A stretch of DNA of 64,000 bases from RUG563 sp045589355 (GTDB lineage: Bacteria; Bacillota; Clostridia; Christensenellales; Aristaeellaceae), in the NCBI GenBank assembly GCA_045589355.1, contig JAZNOW010000058.1, positions 62,001 to 126,000 of the forward strand, written 5' to 3'. The translations under genes and the position numbers were made by a program. This document shows positions 29,500 to 38,395 of the stretch, piece by piece (positions within the stretch are counted from its first letter, which is position 1; the number at the start of each line of letters is the position of its first letter). Under the pieces are notes generated by a model. It ran no database searches, was not told the origin of the DNA, and saw only the letters and a list, made by a program, of their open reading frames with translations.

Positions 29500-29625
29500 A
29501 AACACATTTTTGCTTTTTTGTGAAGGCGAAATTGCAAAAACGGAGTGAAAAACAGACGATTGTGCAGGAAATGCGGTGGCTTGTAAGACGAAGCTGCAAA
29601 ACATTGTGCTTTCACTGTATTTTGG
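29500..29625. other. Unassigned 125-bp stretch
   Basis: Between repeat block B and the citrate synthase promoter I see no gene, hairpin or repeat that I can support. Confidence 0.5.
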
Positions 29626-29654
29626 TTTACAAAACATTACCACTGAGATATACT
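29626..29654 (+). promoter_or_regulatory. Promoter of the citrate synthase operon
   Basis: TTTACA (29626-29631), 17-nt spacer, TATACT (29649-29654). The start codon is 31 nt downstream. Confidence 0.75.
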
Positions 29655-29662
29655 TGTATACA
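29650..29662 (+). promoter_or_regulatory. GntR-type operator overlapping the -10
   Basis: ATACTTGTATACA matches the left arm and centre of the known B. subtilis GntR operator (ATACTTGTATACAAGTAT). It overlaps the -10 and transcript start, an ideal repressor position. A GntR/FCD regulator is encoded as the second gene of the same operon, so autoregulation is likely. Confidence 0.6.
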
Positions 29663-29684
29663 TCCCAATAACGGAGGTATGACC

Positions 29685-31064
29685 ATGCTGGAAATTTCCC
29701 GGAAGACCAATTTGCTGGAGCAGAAAAACTACCGCTATTCCCTGCAGGATATTCCCGATCCCAACCTGTACCGGGATATTTATAATTATGAATCGGTGCC
29801 CATGATCCCCTTTAACCACCGCCGCGTGCCCATGAACATGCCGGAAGAAATCTGGATTACGGATACTTCCTTCCGGGATGGGCAGCAGTCGGTGGACCCC
29901 TATACCCCCAAGCAGATCGAGGATCTGTTCAAACTGATGAGCAAGCTGGGCGGCCCTTACGGCATCATCCGCCAGACGGAGTTTTTCATTTACAGCGAGC
30001 GCGACCGTGAAGCGGTGGCCCGCTGCAAGGACCTGGGGCTGCAGTTCCCCGAAATCACCACCTGGATCCGGGCCAGCCGGGAGGACTTCAAGCTGGTGAA
30101 GGACCTGGGCATCCGGGAAACGGGCATTCTGGTCAGCTGCAGCGACTACCACATTTTCAAGAAAATGAAAATGACCCGTTCCCAGGTGATGAAGAAGTAC
30201 CTGGCCACGGTGGCCGATGCCTTTGAAGCCGGCGTTATGCCCCGCTGCCACCTGGAAGACATCACCCGGGCCGATTTCTACGGCTTTGTGGTGCCCTTTG
30301 TGAACGAACTGATGAAGATGAGCCAGGACGCCGGTATCCCCGTGCGCATCCGTGCCTGCGACACCATGGGCTACGGCGTGCCCTACACCGAAGTGGCGCT
30401 GCCCCGCAGTGTGCCCGGTATTATTTACGGCCTGCAGCACTATGCCGACGTGGAAAGCGAATTGCTGGAATGGCACGGCCATAACGACTTTTACAAAGCC
30501 GTGGCCAATGCTTCCACTGCCTGGCTGTACGGCGCCAGCGCGGTGAACTGCTCCCTGCTTGGCATCGGCGAGCGCACCGGCAACATCCCCCTGGAAGCCA
30601 TGGTGTTTGAATACGCTTCTCTCCGGGGCTCTCTGGACGGCATGGATCCCACCGTCATCACCGATATCGCCCGGTATTTCCAGGAAGAAATGGGCTACAA
30701 CATTCCGCCCATGACGCCTTTTGTGGGCTCTGCTTTCAATATGACCCGTGCCGGTATCCACGCCGACGGCCTGTTGAAGGACGAAGAAATCTACAACATT
30801 TTCGACACCAACAAGCTTCTCAACCGCCCGGTATCCGTGATGATCTCCAACACCTCCGGCCTGGCTGGTATCGCGTACTGGATCAATCAGCACTACAGCC
30901 TCAAGGGCGATCAGCAGGTGTCCAAGAAGGATCAGCTGGTGCTGGATCTGAAATCGTGGATCGACGAACTGTATGCTGCAGGCCGCACCACCTCCCTTTC
31001 CGCCAAGGAACTGGAAAAGAAGATCAAAGAATTGACCGGCGGCAGCATGGTTGTGAAAAAGTAA
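29685..31064 (+). CDS. Probable Re-citrate synthase (isopropylmalate/homocitrate synthase superfamily)
   Basis: A 459-residue DRE-TIM metallolyase: TDTSFRDGQQSVDPYTP carries the metal/catalytic Arg-Asp, and LLEWHGHNDFYKAVANA carries the His-x-His metal pair. GGPYGIIRQTEFFIYSERDREA and RCHLEDITRADFYGFV closely resemble the Re-citrate synthase group known from Clostridium kluyveri. Family members condense acetyl-CoA with a 2-oxoacid. The next genes encode aconitase and isocitrate dehydrogenase, so oxaloacetate to citrate is the best-supported reaction. Alternatives are 2-isopropylmalate or homocitrate synthase, but no leu or lys genes are near. ATG 29685 is chosen, 7 nt after GGAGG. The long upstream reading lies in repeats. 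Confidence 0.85.
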   Translation: MLEISRKTNLLEQKNYRYSLQDIPDPNLYRDIYNYESVPMIPFNHRRVPMNMPEEIWITDTSFRDGQQSVDPYTPKQIEDLFKLMSKLGGPYGIIRQTEFFIYSERDREAVARCKDLGLQFPEITTWIRASREDFKLVKDLGIRETGILVSCSDYHIFKKMKMTRSQVMKKYLATVADAFEAGVMPRCHLEDITRADFYGFVVPFVNELMKMSQDAGIPVRIRACDTMGYGVPYTEVALPRSVPGIIYGLQHYADVESELLEWHGHNDFYKAVANASTAWLYGASAVNCSLLGIGERTGNIPLEAMVFEYASLRGSLDGMDPTVITDIARYFQEEMGYNIPPMTPFVGSAFNMTRAGIHADGLLKDEEIYNIFDTNKLLNRPVSVMISNTSGLAGIAYWINQHYSLKGDQQVSKKDQLVLDLKSWIDELYAAGRTTSLSAKELEKKIKELTGGSMVVKK

Positions 31065-31077
31065 GGAGGAAAGAGCC

Positions 31078-31719
31078 GTGGAACATAAAATGGTATCCAT
31101 CGCCGATCAGGTGTTTGAAGAACTGGAGCGGGATATTCTGGTGGGCACCTATGCCCGGGATGAACTGCTGACGGAAATCAAGCTGTCCGAAAAAATGGGC
31201 GTCAGCCGCACCCCCATCCGGGAAGCGCTCAGAAGGCTGGACCAGGAGCACATCATTGAAATCACCCCCAAGGGTGCCCGCGTGATCGGCATCACGCCGG
31301 ATGACATCCGGGATATTTTCGAGATCCGCCTGCGCATTGAAGGCCTGGCTGCCCGCTGGGCCGCCGAAAAGGCCAGCGATGAAGCCATCGCCGCCATGAA
31401 GGAAGTGCTGGATTTGCAGGAATTCTACACCACCAAAGCGGCCCCGGAACAACTGAAAAATACCGACAGCCGCTTCCATGAACTTTTGTACGCATCCAGC
31501 GCCAGCAATGCGCTGCTGGATACCCTGGCCCCTTTGCACCGCCGCATTGTGAAGTACCGCCGTGCATCCCTTTCCGGCCAGCAGCGTGCGGAACAATCCT
31601 ATGACGAACACCGGGCCATTTTGCAGGCCGTCATCAACCGGGACGGCGACGAAGCGGAAAGACTGCTGCGCCGCCACATTGAAAATGCAAGAGACAATAT
31701 TCTGGGGAGGGAAGCATAA
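31078..31719 (+). CDS. GntR/FadR-family transcriptional regulator with FCD domain
   Basis: A 213-residue regulator. The winged helix-turn-helix (about 1-75) shows LSEKMGVSRTPIREALRRLDQEHIIEI-type sequence (SEKMGVSRTPIREALRRL). The FCD ligand domain (about 80-205) has DIFEIRLRIEGLAARWAAE, DSRFHELLY, YDEHRAILQAVINRDGDEAERLLRRHIENA-like helices with metal or carboxylate-binding His residues. FCD regulators usually sense organic acids, so citrate or a TCA intermediate is a reasonable guess. GTG 31078 follows AAGGAGG. It lies between citrate synthase and aconitase genes, and its likely operator is at the operon promoter. Its TAA shares one base with the aconitase ATG. Confidence 0.92.
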   Translation: MEHKMVSIADQVFEELERDILVGTYARDELLTEIKLSEKMGVSRTPIREALRRLDQEHIIEITPKGARVIGITPDDIRDIFEIRLRIEGLAARWAAEKASDEAIAAMKEVLDLQEFYTTKAAPEQLKNTDSRFHELLYASSASNALLDTLAPLHRRIVKYRRASLSGQQRAEQSYDEHRAILQAVINRDGDEAERLLRRHIENARDNILGREA

Positions 31720-33650
31720 TGGCTATGAACCTTACGCAAAAACTGATCGCGGCTCATCTTCTGGAAGGTGAAATGATCCAGGGGCAGGATATTGCCCTGC
31801 GCATTGACCAGACCCTTACCCAGGACGCCACCGGCACCATGGCATACCTTGCTCTGGAAGCTATGGATATTCCCCGGGTGCGTACGGAGCTTTCCGTGGC
31901 CTATATCGACCATAACACCCTGCAGTGCGGCTTTGAAAACCCGGACGACCATCAGTTCATCCAGTCCGTGTGCCGCAAGTTCGGCGTGCGCTATTCCCGT
32001 CCCGGCAACGGCATCTGCCATCAGGTGCATCTGGAACGGTTTGGCAAGCCCGGCAAGACCCTCATCGGCTCCGACAGCCACACCCCCACCGGCGGTGCCC
32101 TGGGCATGCTGGCCATGGGTGCCGGCGGCATGGACGTGGCCGTTGCCATGGGCGGCGGAGCGTACCATATTCCCATGCCCAAAGTGTTCAACATCCGCCT
32201 GACCGGCAAACTGAACCCCTGGGCTTCCGCCAAGGACGTGGCGCTGTACCTGCTGCGCATCCTGAGCGTGAAGGGCGGCGTGGGCGCCGTGATGGAATGG
32301 AGCGGCGAAGGCATCAAAAACCTCACCGTGCCCCAGCGCGCCACCATCACCAACATGGGCGCGGAACTGGGCGCCACCACCTCCGTTTTCCCCTCTGACG
32401 AAGTAACGAAAGCTTTCCTGGCCGCTCAGGGCAGGGAAGAGGACTGGCAGAAGCTTTCCGCCGATGAAGGTGCGGAATATGACCGCATCATCGATATCGA
32501 TCTGGCGGATGTGAAGCCCCTGCTTGCCTGCCCCCATTCTCCCGATAACGTGAAGGAAGCCGCTGCCCTTTCCGATATTCCGGTCACCCAGGTGTGCATC
32601 GGCAGCTGCACCAATTCTTCCCTTGCCGATATGCTGCGGGTAGCCGCCATCCTCAAGGGCAAGAAAATCAAGGACACCGTGTCCCTGTCCATTTCTCCCG
32701 GTTCCCGTCAGGTGCTCACCATGCTCAGCCGCTGCGGCGCGCTGGAAGACATGATCTCTGCCGGCGCCCGGATCCTGGAATGTGCCTGCGGCCCCTGCAT
32801 CGGCATGGGCTTCTCTCCCTCCTCCGGCGGTGTTTCCGTGCGCACCTTCAACCGCAATTTTGAAGGCCGCAGCGGCACCCGGGATGCCCAGGTATACCTG
32901 GCTTCTCCCGAAGTGGCGGCTGCCAGCGCCCTCACCGGCTTCATCACCGATCCTTCCACTTTGGGCGATGCCCCGGTGATCGCCATGCCCGAAGTGTTTG
33001 CGGCGGATGACAGCGGCGTGCTTATGCCTGCCGATCCCCAGGAAGCCGTGAAGCTGACCGTTCAGCGTGGCCCCAACATCAAGCCCTTCCCCAAGGGCGA
33101 ACCGCTGCCGGATACCCTGGCTGCCAAGCTGACCCTGAAGGTGGGGGACAACATCACCACCGACCATATCATGCCTGCCGGCGCCAAGATCCTGCCCTTC
33201 CGCTCCAACGTGCCCAAGCTTTCTGAATTCTGCTTCACCGTCTGCGATGAACAGTTCCCCGCCCGGGCACTGGAAAACAAGCGCAGCTTCATCATCGGCG
33301 GCATGAACTACGGCCAGGGCTCCTCCCGTGAACATGCGGCGCTGGCACCCCTGCACCTGGGCGTGCGGGCGGTAATCACAAAGAGCTTTGCCCGCATCCA
33401 TGTGGCCAACCTGATCAACGCCGGCATCCTGCCCCTGACCTTCAAAAACCCCGAAGATTATGATCAGCTGAATCAGGACGAAGACCTGGTGATCGAAAAC
33501 ATCTACGCCGGCCTGGAAAGCGGCGAAATGATGCTCCGCAGCCTGACCACCGGGAAGGAAATTCCCCTGGTGTGCAGCCTCACCCGGCGTCAGGGCGATA
33601 TGCTGAAAGCCGGCGGCCTGCTGCAGTACACAAAGGAGATGGCGGAATAA
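31719..33650 (+). CDS. Aconitate hydratase
   Basis: A 643-residue aconitase, which isomerises citrate to isocitrate through a 4Fe-4S cluster. Cluster ligands are Cys297 (IGSCTNSS) and Cys357/Cys360 (ACGPCIGMG). Substrate segments include IDHNTLQCG, SDSHTPTGGALGMLAMGAGG and NYGQGSSREHAA (swivel domain, Arg of the C-terminal active site). At 643 residues it belongs to the shorter bacterial and clostridial group, smaller than the 890-residue AcnA. It begins one base inside the regulator's stop (TAATG), with GGGAGG 8 nt upstream, so coupling is likely. Its place between a synthase and an isocitrate dehydrogenase argues against 3-isopropylmalate dehydratase. Confidence 0.93.
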   Translation: MAMNLTQKLIAAHLLEGEMIQGQDIALRIDQTLTQDATGTMAYLALEAMDIPRVRTELSVAYIDHNTLQCGFENPDDHQFIQSVCRKFGVRYSRPGNGICHQVHLERFGKPGKTLIGSDSHTPTGGALGMLAMGAGGMDVAVAMGGGAYHIPMPKVFNIRLTGKLNPWASAKDVALYLLRILSVKGGVGAVMEWSGEGIKNLTVPQRATITNMGAELGATTSVFPSDEVTKAFLAAQGREEDWQKLSADEGAEYDRIIDIDLADVKPLLACPHSPDNVKEAAALSDIPVTQVCIGSCTNSSLADMLRVAAILKGKKIKDTVSLSISPGSRQVLTMLSRCGALEDMISAGARILECACGPCIGMGFSPSSGGVSVRTFNRNFEGRSGTRDAQVYLASPEVAAASALTGFITDPSTLGDAPVIAMPEVFAADDSGVLMPADPQEAVKLTVQRGPNIKPFPKGEPLPDTLAAKLTLKVGDNITTDHIMPAGAKILPFRSNVPKLSEFCFTVCDEQFPARALENKRSFIIGGMNYGQGSSREHAALAPLHLGVRAVITKSFARIHVANLINAGILPLTFKNPEDYDQLNQDEDLVIENIYAGLESGEMMLRSLTTGKEIPLVCSLTRRQGDMLKAGGLLQYTKEMAE

Positions 33651-34771
33651 TGGAAACGATGATCAAGAACGCGGTTGCGCATTACGAACAGCTTTTGCGG
33701 GAACAGATTGCCCGTGCGGAAAACCTGAACGCCGCCAAAAAGCAGAAGGATGAAAACAAAACGGTGATCGGCCTCATCGACGGCGACGGCATCGGCCCCA
33801 TCATCATGGCGGAAGCCAGGAAAGCGCTGGAAAAGCTGCTGGCGGATGAAATTGCGGCCGGCACTATCGAATTGCGGGTCATTGAAGGCCTTACCATCGA
33901 AAACCGTCTGGCCCTGGGCCAGGCCGTGCCCGATCAGGTGATGGCAGAAATCAAAAAGTGCGACGTGCTCCTCAAAGGCCCCACCACCACCCCCTCCGGC
34001 GGCAAGATGGAAAGCGCCAATGTGAGCCTGAGAAGGGCGCTGGATTTGTATGCCAACGTGCGGCCTGTGTGTGTGCCGGAAGAAAACATCGACTGGACCT
34101 TCTTCCGTGAAAACACCGAAGGCGAATACACCCTGGGCAGCCGGGGCATTGAAATCCCCGGTGTGCTGAGCATGGATTTTAAGGTAACCACCGTGGAAGG
34201 CACCCGCCGCATTGCCCGCTCTGCCTTCGAATTTGCCAAAAAGAACGGCAAAAACCATGTGGCCATCGTCACCAAGTCCAACATCATGAAAAAGACCGAC
34301 GGCCTTTTCTCCGCCATCTGTCACGAAGTGGCGGCGGAATACCCGGACATTCAGGCGGACGAATACTACATCGACATCATGAGCGCCAACCTGGTGAATA
34401 AGCAGATCCGCTCCAATTTCCAGGTGTTTGTGCTACCCAACCTCTACGGCGATATCATCACCGACGAAGCGGCCCAGATCCAGGGCGGCGTGGGCACCGC
34501 CGGCAGTGCCAATACCGGCACCGAATATGCCATGTTCGAAGCCATTCACGGTTCCGCTCCCCGGCTGATCGCCGAAGGGCTGGGGGATTACGCCAATCCT
34601 GAATCCATCCTCACCGCTGCCTGCATGCTGCTGCGCCACATTGGCATGGCGGATAAGGCGGAAAAGCTGACCGCCGCCATTCAGGCTGCCCGTGCCGTGA
34701 AGCCGGTGGATGCCGCCATTCCCGGCAACACCTGCCAGGCCTTTGGGGATGAAGTGCTGAAACAAATGTAA
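33650..34771 (+). CDS. Isocitrate dehydrogenase (NAD-type family)
   Basis: A 373-residue member of the isocitrate/isopropylmalate dehydrogenase family. It decarboxylates isocitrate to 2-oxoglutarate, completing the glutamate-forming branch. Signatures: GLIDGDGIGPIIM, the substrate Arg cluster SLRRALDLYANVRP, ENTEGEYTLGSRG, TKSNIMKKTDGLF (catalytic Lys region) and NLYGDIITDEAAQIQGGVGTAG, then AMFEAIHGSAP. Length and lack of the large NADP-type insertions favour an NAD-dependent enzyme, but cofactor choice is inference. A poorly conserved N-terminal helix of about 40 residues precedes the Rossmann-like core. ATG 33650 overlaps the aconitase stop by one base (TAATG). Confidence 0.9.
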   Translation: METMIKNAVAHYEQLLREQIARAENLNAAKKQKDENKTVIGLIDGDGIGPIIMAEARKALEKLLADEIAAGTIELRVIEGLTIENRLALGQAVPDQVMAEIKKCDVLLKGPTTTPSGGKMESANVSLRRALDLYANVRPVCVPEENIDWTFFRENTEGEYTLGSRGIEIPGVLSMDFKVTTVEGTRRIARSAFEFAKKNGKNHVAIVTKSNIMKKTDGLFSAICHEVAAEYPDIQADEYYIDIMSANLVNKQIRSNFQVFVLPNLYGDIITDEAAQIQGGVGTAGSANTGTEYAMFEAIHGSAPRLIAEGLGDYANPESILTAACMLLRHIGMADKAEKLTAAIQAARAVKPVDAAIPGNTCQAFGDEVLKQM

Positions 34772-34799
34772 AAACTTTTTCACTTTTGTGAAGAAACTG

Positions 34800-34828
34800 T
34801 TGCAAAAATGTAGCGCAATTGCTATAAT
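34800..34828 (+). promoter_or_regulatory. Promoter of the LCP gene
   Basis: TTGCAA (34800-34805), 17-nt spacer, consensus TATAAT (34823-34828); the ATG is at 34868. Confidence 0.8.
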
Positions 34829-34867
34829 GTTCCTGATACCGAAACATGAATATCAGGAGGTAAGAAA

Positions 34868-36211
34868 ATGAAGAAGCGCATTTGGCAGGCCCTTTTGTCT
34901 GCTATGATGGCCATGGTGCTGCTGGTGGGCATGATGCCCGTATCTCTGGCGGACGGCGAAAACACGCCCGTGCCGGAATCCACCACCATGTTTTTGAAAA
35001 TGAACGAAGTTACCTATGTGGAACCGGAAGATGAGTATGTTACCATCCTGCTGTGCGGCCTGGACTTTACCACCAACCGCGACTGGCGCGGCAGCGGCAA
35101 CAAGCGTGAACTGATCAAAGCCCATACCGACTCCAACATGGTGATCGTGGTGAACAAAACCAAGGGCCAGGTGAGCCTGGTTTCCCTGCCCCGCGATACC
35201 CTGTGCTATCTGCCCGGCATCCGCGGCGTGTACAAGCTCAACTGCGCCGTCAACTGCGCCCCCACCATCCCCGAAGGCCTGGAGATCACCCGGGAAACCG
35301 CCAGCTGGCTGCTGGGCGGCATCCGGATTGACTACTATGCCGCCGTGGATATGGACGGCCTCATTGCCCTGGCGGACCTGATGGGCGGCCTGGACTATGA
35401 CCTGGATATGTCCTATACCGGCCATACCGGCAAGCGCTACCAGAAGGGCCAGGTGACCCTCAACGGCAAGGGCATGATCGACTACCTGCGCGCCCGCAAG
35501 AATGCCACCATCATGAGCGGTATGGACATTGGCCGCTGCGACCGCAACCGCCGCATGTTCATCACCATCTACGAAAAGTTCATGAACGATCCCACCCATC
35601 TGGTAAAGCTGTGGGACCTGGCCACCAGCGGCGATATCAACTTCTTCACCAATGTGGATGACGAGGCTTTCGCCGGCCTTGTGGAACTGATGCTTACCCT
35701 TGGCAATGACAGCGTGGGCAGCTACATGCTGACCGGCGAATATAAGCTGACCATGGACCACTGGAACTTCACCATCACCGACCAGGCACACCGTCAGGCC
35801 GTGCTGAAGGAAGTGTTCGGCATTGACGCGGCGGAACTGCCCCAGGTGAGCTACAAGTACACCAAGTGGCTCCAGGCCACCGGCTTCCCCGTGGGCCGTC
35901 AGATCATCATCGCCAAGCAGATCTTGGATTATGGCTACAGCCTGGAAAACCTGACCGATTCTCAGAAAAAAGCATTGGATGAACTGCAGGCCTGCTATCT
36001 GGAAACCATCGCTGCTTATGATGCCTATGCCAACGATTTTGAAAACGAAAAGCTGAAGGCACCCCTTACCAAGGCCCGCACCAAGCTGCGCAAGCTGGGC
36101 GAAGCGGCTGCCAAGAAGGTGAAGAAATTCAACGACGTGCCGTGGAATACCTCCACCTACTGGTTCCGCGATCCCCGCGTGAATACCTTCAACCAGATCG
36201 ACTGGCAGTAA
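34868..36211 (+). CDS. LytR-CpsA-Psr (LCP) family protein
   Basis: A 447-residue exported LCP protein. It has a signal peptide or anchor (MKKRIWQALLSAMMAMVLLVGMMPVSLA). The LCP domain (about 55-260) shows VTILLCGLD, HTDSNMVIVVNK, VSLVSLPRDTLCYLPG with the pyrophosphate-binding Arg, GGIRIDYYAAVDMDGLIALAD and IDYLRARKNATIMSGMDIGRCDRNRRM (read in parts). LCP enzymes transfer undecaprenyl-linked glycopolymers to peptidoglycan. The C-terminal ~150 residues form a Lys/Ala-rich helical extension I cannot assign. A good ribosome site (AGGAGG) and promoter precede it. It is a monocistron with a strong terminator. Confidence 0.9.
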   Translation: MKKRIWQALLSAMMAMVLLVGMMPVSLADGENTPVPESTTMFLKMNEVTYVEPEDEYVTILLCGLDFTTNRDWRGSGNKRELIKAHTDSNMVIVVNKTKGQVSLVSLPRDTLCYLPGIRGVYKLNCAVNCAPTIPEGLEITRETASWLLGGIRIDYYAAVDMDGLIALADLMGGLDYDLDMSYTGHTGKRYQKGQVTLNGKGMIDYLRARKNATIMSGMDIGRCDRNRRMFITIYEKFMNDPTHLVKLWDLATSGDINFFTNVDDEAFAGLVELMLTLGNDSVGSYMLTGEYKLTMDHWNFTITDQAHRQAVLKEVFGIDAAELPQVSYKYTKWLQATGFPVGRQIIIAKQILDYGYSLENLTDSQKKALDELQACYLETIAAYDAYANDFENEKLKAPLTKARTKLRKLGEAAAKKVKKFNDVPWNTSTYWFRDPRVNTFNQIDWQ

Positions 36212-36221
36212 CCAAATAAAA

Positions 36222-36262
36222 GCTAGCCGCCGTGTGTAGAAATGTACACGGCGGCTTTTTTG
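36222..36262 (+). terminator. Terminator of the LCP gene
   Basis: A perfect 10-bp stem GCCGCCGTGT / ACACGGCGGC is followed by seven T's. Confidence 0.92.
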
Positions 36263-36369
36263 CTGTTGGCAGAGCGGGATGCCCCCTGTACCCGGAAAGC
36301 AACGGAGGCTATTTTGCCAAGGCGCTTTTCCGTAAAGGAAAGGAACCGAACAGGGCGTGGAACAAGGAA

Positions 36370-36425
36370 AACAAGAAAAACAAGCGGCGGGAGAAAACAT
36401 TCTCTCGCCGCATATTTTTTGTTTT
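36370..36425. terminator. Terminator of the ABC exporter operon (also plus-oriented)
   Basis: GCGGCGgGAGA (36384-36394) pairs with TCTCtCGCCGC (36401-36411). The minus-strand side runs into TTGTTTTTCTTGTTTT, downstream of the exporter stop. The plus side has ATATTTTTT, so it can work both ways. Confidence 0.75.
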
Positions 36426-36468
36426 TCACCCGCTGCTTCCGCTGCCGGGCAAGGGGCGCTGCCTCTCG

Positions 36469-38394
36469 TCAGGACAGTTCAAACATGCCGGTGTAGAGCT
36501 GGTAATACTTGCCCTGCTGGGTGATGAGGTCGTCATGGTCGCCGCGTTCGATGATGCGGCCCTTTTCCAGCACCATGATGGCCTGGGAGTTGCGCACGGT
36601 GGACAGGCGGTGGGCGATGACGAAAACGGTTCTTCCGTGCATCAGGGCGTCCATGCCCTTTTCGATGAGGGCTTCGGTGCGGGTATCGATGGAGGAAGTG
36701 GCTTCATCCAGAATGAGCACCGGCGGATCGGCCACGGCGGCCCGGGCGATGGCCAGCAGCTGGCGCTGGCCCTGGGAGAGGTTTGCGCCGTCGCCGGTGA
36801 GCATGGTGTCGTAGCCCTGGGGCAGGTGGCGGATGAAGAAATCGGCATTGGCGATCTTGGCGGCCTTATAGATTTCTTCGTCGGTGGCGTCCAGCTTGCC
36901 GTAGCGGATGTTGTCCTTCACCGTGCCGGTGAACAGGTGGGTATCCTGCAGCACCATGCCAAGGGAGCGGCGCAGGTCATCCTTTTTGATCTTCTCAATG
37001 TTGATGCCGTCATAGCGGATTTTGCCGCCCTGGATGTCGTAGAAACGGTTGATGAGGTTGGTGATGGTGGTTTTGCCGGCGCCGGTGGAGCCGACGAAAG
37101 CGATCTTCTGGCCGGGGCGGGCATAAAGGGAAATATTGTGCAGCACCGTCTTTTCCGGCACATAGCCGAAGGTGACGTCTTCAAACACCACGTCGCCCTT
37201 GAGCTGGGTATAGGTCACGCTGCCGTCGGCGGTGTGGGGATGTTTCCATGCCCACAGGCCGGTGCGGGTCTCACTTTCGGTGAGGTTTCCGTTTTCGTCC
37301 TTCTTTGCGTTCACCAGCGTGACATAGCCTTCGTCTTCTTCTACGGGCTCGTCCATAATTTCAAACACCCGTTCTGCACCAGCCAGGGCCAGCATGACGG
37401 TGTTGAACTGCTGGGCCAGGTTGGAAATGGGCTGGGAGAACTGGCGGATCATGGGCAGGAAAGCCAGCAGCGTGGCAATTTCCAGGGCAAAGATAGAGGT
37501 AGGGTTCCCCTTGCCCACGAGGATCATGATGACGCCAAGGAGCGTGATGAGCACGTAATTGATGTGGCTGAGGTTATTCATCACGGGGCCCAGAAGGCCG
37601 GCGAAGGTATGGGCCCGGGTGCCGGCCACGCGCACGTCTTCATTGCGCTTGCCGAATTCTTCCAGCGCCTTTTCTTCGTGGCAGAACACCTGCACCACCC
37701 GCTGGCCTTCGATGGTTTCTTCAATGTAGCCGTTGAGGGCGCCCACGGCCTTTTGCTGGGCCACAAAGTTTTTCCCGGAGCGGGCGCCGATGGTCTTTGT
37801 GATGAACATCATCAGCGGCATGAGCAGCACCACCAGAAGGGTCAGCCATCCGCTGAGCCGCAGCATGAAGAACAAGGCAAACAGGATGGACAGCAGGGAA
37901 GAGGCAGCCTGGGGGAAGGTGGAAGAGAAAAATTCCCGCAGGGTGTCGGTATCGTTGGTGTAGCGGCTCATGATTTCGCCGTGGGTGTGCCCGTCAAAAT
38001 AGCGGATGGGCAAATCTTCCATATGGTCAAACATGTTTTTGCGCACCCGGTTGAGGATGCCGGTGGACACCATCATCATGATGCGGTTGGCGGAATACTG
38101 GCAGATGATGCTGAAAAGATACATGCCGGCCATCAGGGACAGCAGGGTGATCAGCCCGTTCATGGCAGGCCAGACACCCGTCTGGTTGTATTCGGCAGCC
38201 AGGGATTCCAATGTTTTCAGCACGGGCTGCAGAAGGTAAATGCCGAAGGAGGAAACGCCGGTGGTGACCACCGTGCAAAGCAGCACCAGGATCAGCTTGT
38301 GTTTTGCACCGGCCATCAGGGAAAGCAGGCGCTTGAAAGTGCCTTTCATATCCTTGGGCTTTGCCGGGGCTTTCATGGGGCCATGCGGAGGCAT
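36469..38394 (-). CDS. ABC exporter subunit (fused TMD-NBD)
   Basis: A 641-residue half-transporter of the multidrug/lipid exporter class. A six-helix membrane domain spans about 30-330 (LILVLLCTVVTTGVSSFGIYL etc.; coupling-helix region PIRYFDGHTHGEIMSRYTNDTDTLR). The nucleotide-binding domain spans about 395-635: Walker A GSTGAGKTT, Q-loop LQDTHLF, signature NLSQGQRQ, Walker B VLILDEATSSID, H-loop IAHRLST. A ~40-residue polar insert (about 350-390, KKDENGNLTESETRTG...WAWKHP) separates the domains, a feature of this clostridial subgroup. It starts one base after the partner's stop. With that partner it should form a heterodimer. Confidence 0.93.
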   Translation of the reverse strand: MPPHGPMKAPAKPKDMKGTFKRLLSLMAGAKHKLILVLLCTVVTTGVSSFGIYLLQPVLKTLESLAAEYNQTGVWPAMNGLITLLSLMAGMYLFSIICQYSANRIMMMVSTGILNRVRKNMFDHMEDLPIRYFDGHTHGEIMSRYTNDTDTLREFFSSTFPQAASSLLSILFALFFMLRLSGWLTLLVVLLMPLMMFITKTIGARSGKNFVAQQKAVGALNGYIEETIEGQRVVQVFCHEEKALEEFGKRNEDVRVAGTRAHTFAGLLGPVMNNLSHINYVLITLLGVIMILVGKGNPTSIFALEIATLLAFLPMIRQFSQPISNLAQQFNTVMLALAGAERVFEIMDEPVEEDEGYVTLVNAKKDENGNLTESETRTGLWAWKHPHTADGSVTYTQLKGDVVFEDVTFGYVPEKTVLHNISLYARPGQKIAFVGSTGAGKTTITNLINRFYDIQGGKIRYDGINIEKIKKDDLRRSLGMVLQDTHLFTGTVKDNIRYGKLDATDEEIYKAAKIANADFFIRHLPQGYDTMLTGDGANLSQGQRQLLAIARAAVADPPVLILDEATSSIDTRTEALIEKGMDALMHGRTVFVIAHRLSTVRNSQAIMVLEKGRIIERGDHDDLITQQGKYYQLYTGMFELS

Positions 38395-38395
38395 A

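Larger units (their letters stand above)
28775..29500. repeat. Non-coding composite repeat block B
   Basis: A second copy of the block at 6370-7187, in the same orientation. Left palindromes are CCAGGGGC/GCCCCTGG (28797-28815) with GACCCA, and GCAGGG/CCCTGC (28914-28932) with CACCCG. Then come CTTGGGGAACCGGAACG and CCCACGGGCGCTATGA, the terminator-like hairpin (29026-29067), CCGGATGC/GCATCCGG (29079-29097) and the CCGCCCAGCCCGTGG phrase. Next is a 60-bp triple repeat. Mirrored palindromes close the block: GCAGGGTCA/TGACCCTGC (29371-29389) and TGGGTCCAGGGAC/GTCCCTGG (29474-29496). The long open frame running through here into the synthase gene is not a credible coding extension. Confidence 0.75.

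Noticed and set aside
29026..29640. tRNA or rRNA gene in the 28.8-29.6 kb gap
   Set aside because: No cloverleaf with a TTCGANNC-type T-loop and CCA-acceptor could be found in this gap or in the other large gaps.
28875..29684. N-terminal extension of the citrate synthase frame through the repeat block
   Set aside because: The extension covers hairpins, palindromes and 60-bp repeats, the promoter lies after it, and GGAGG precedes the internal ATG at 29685 where the family homology begins.
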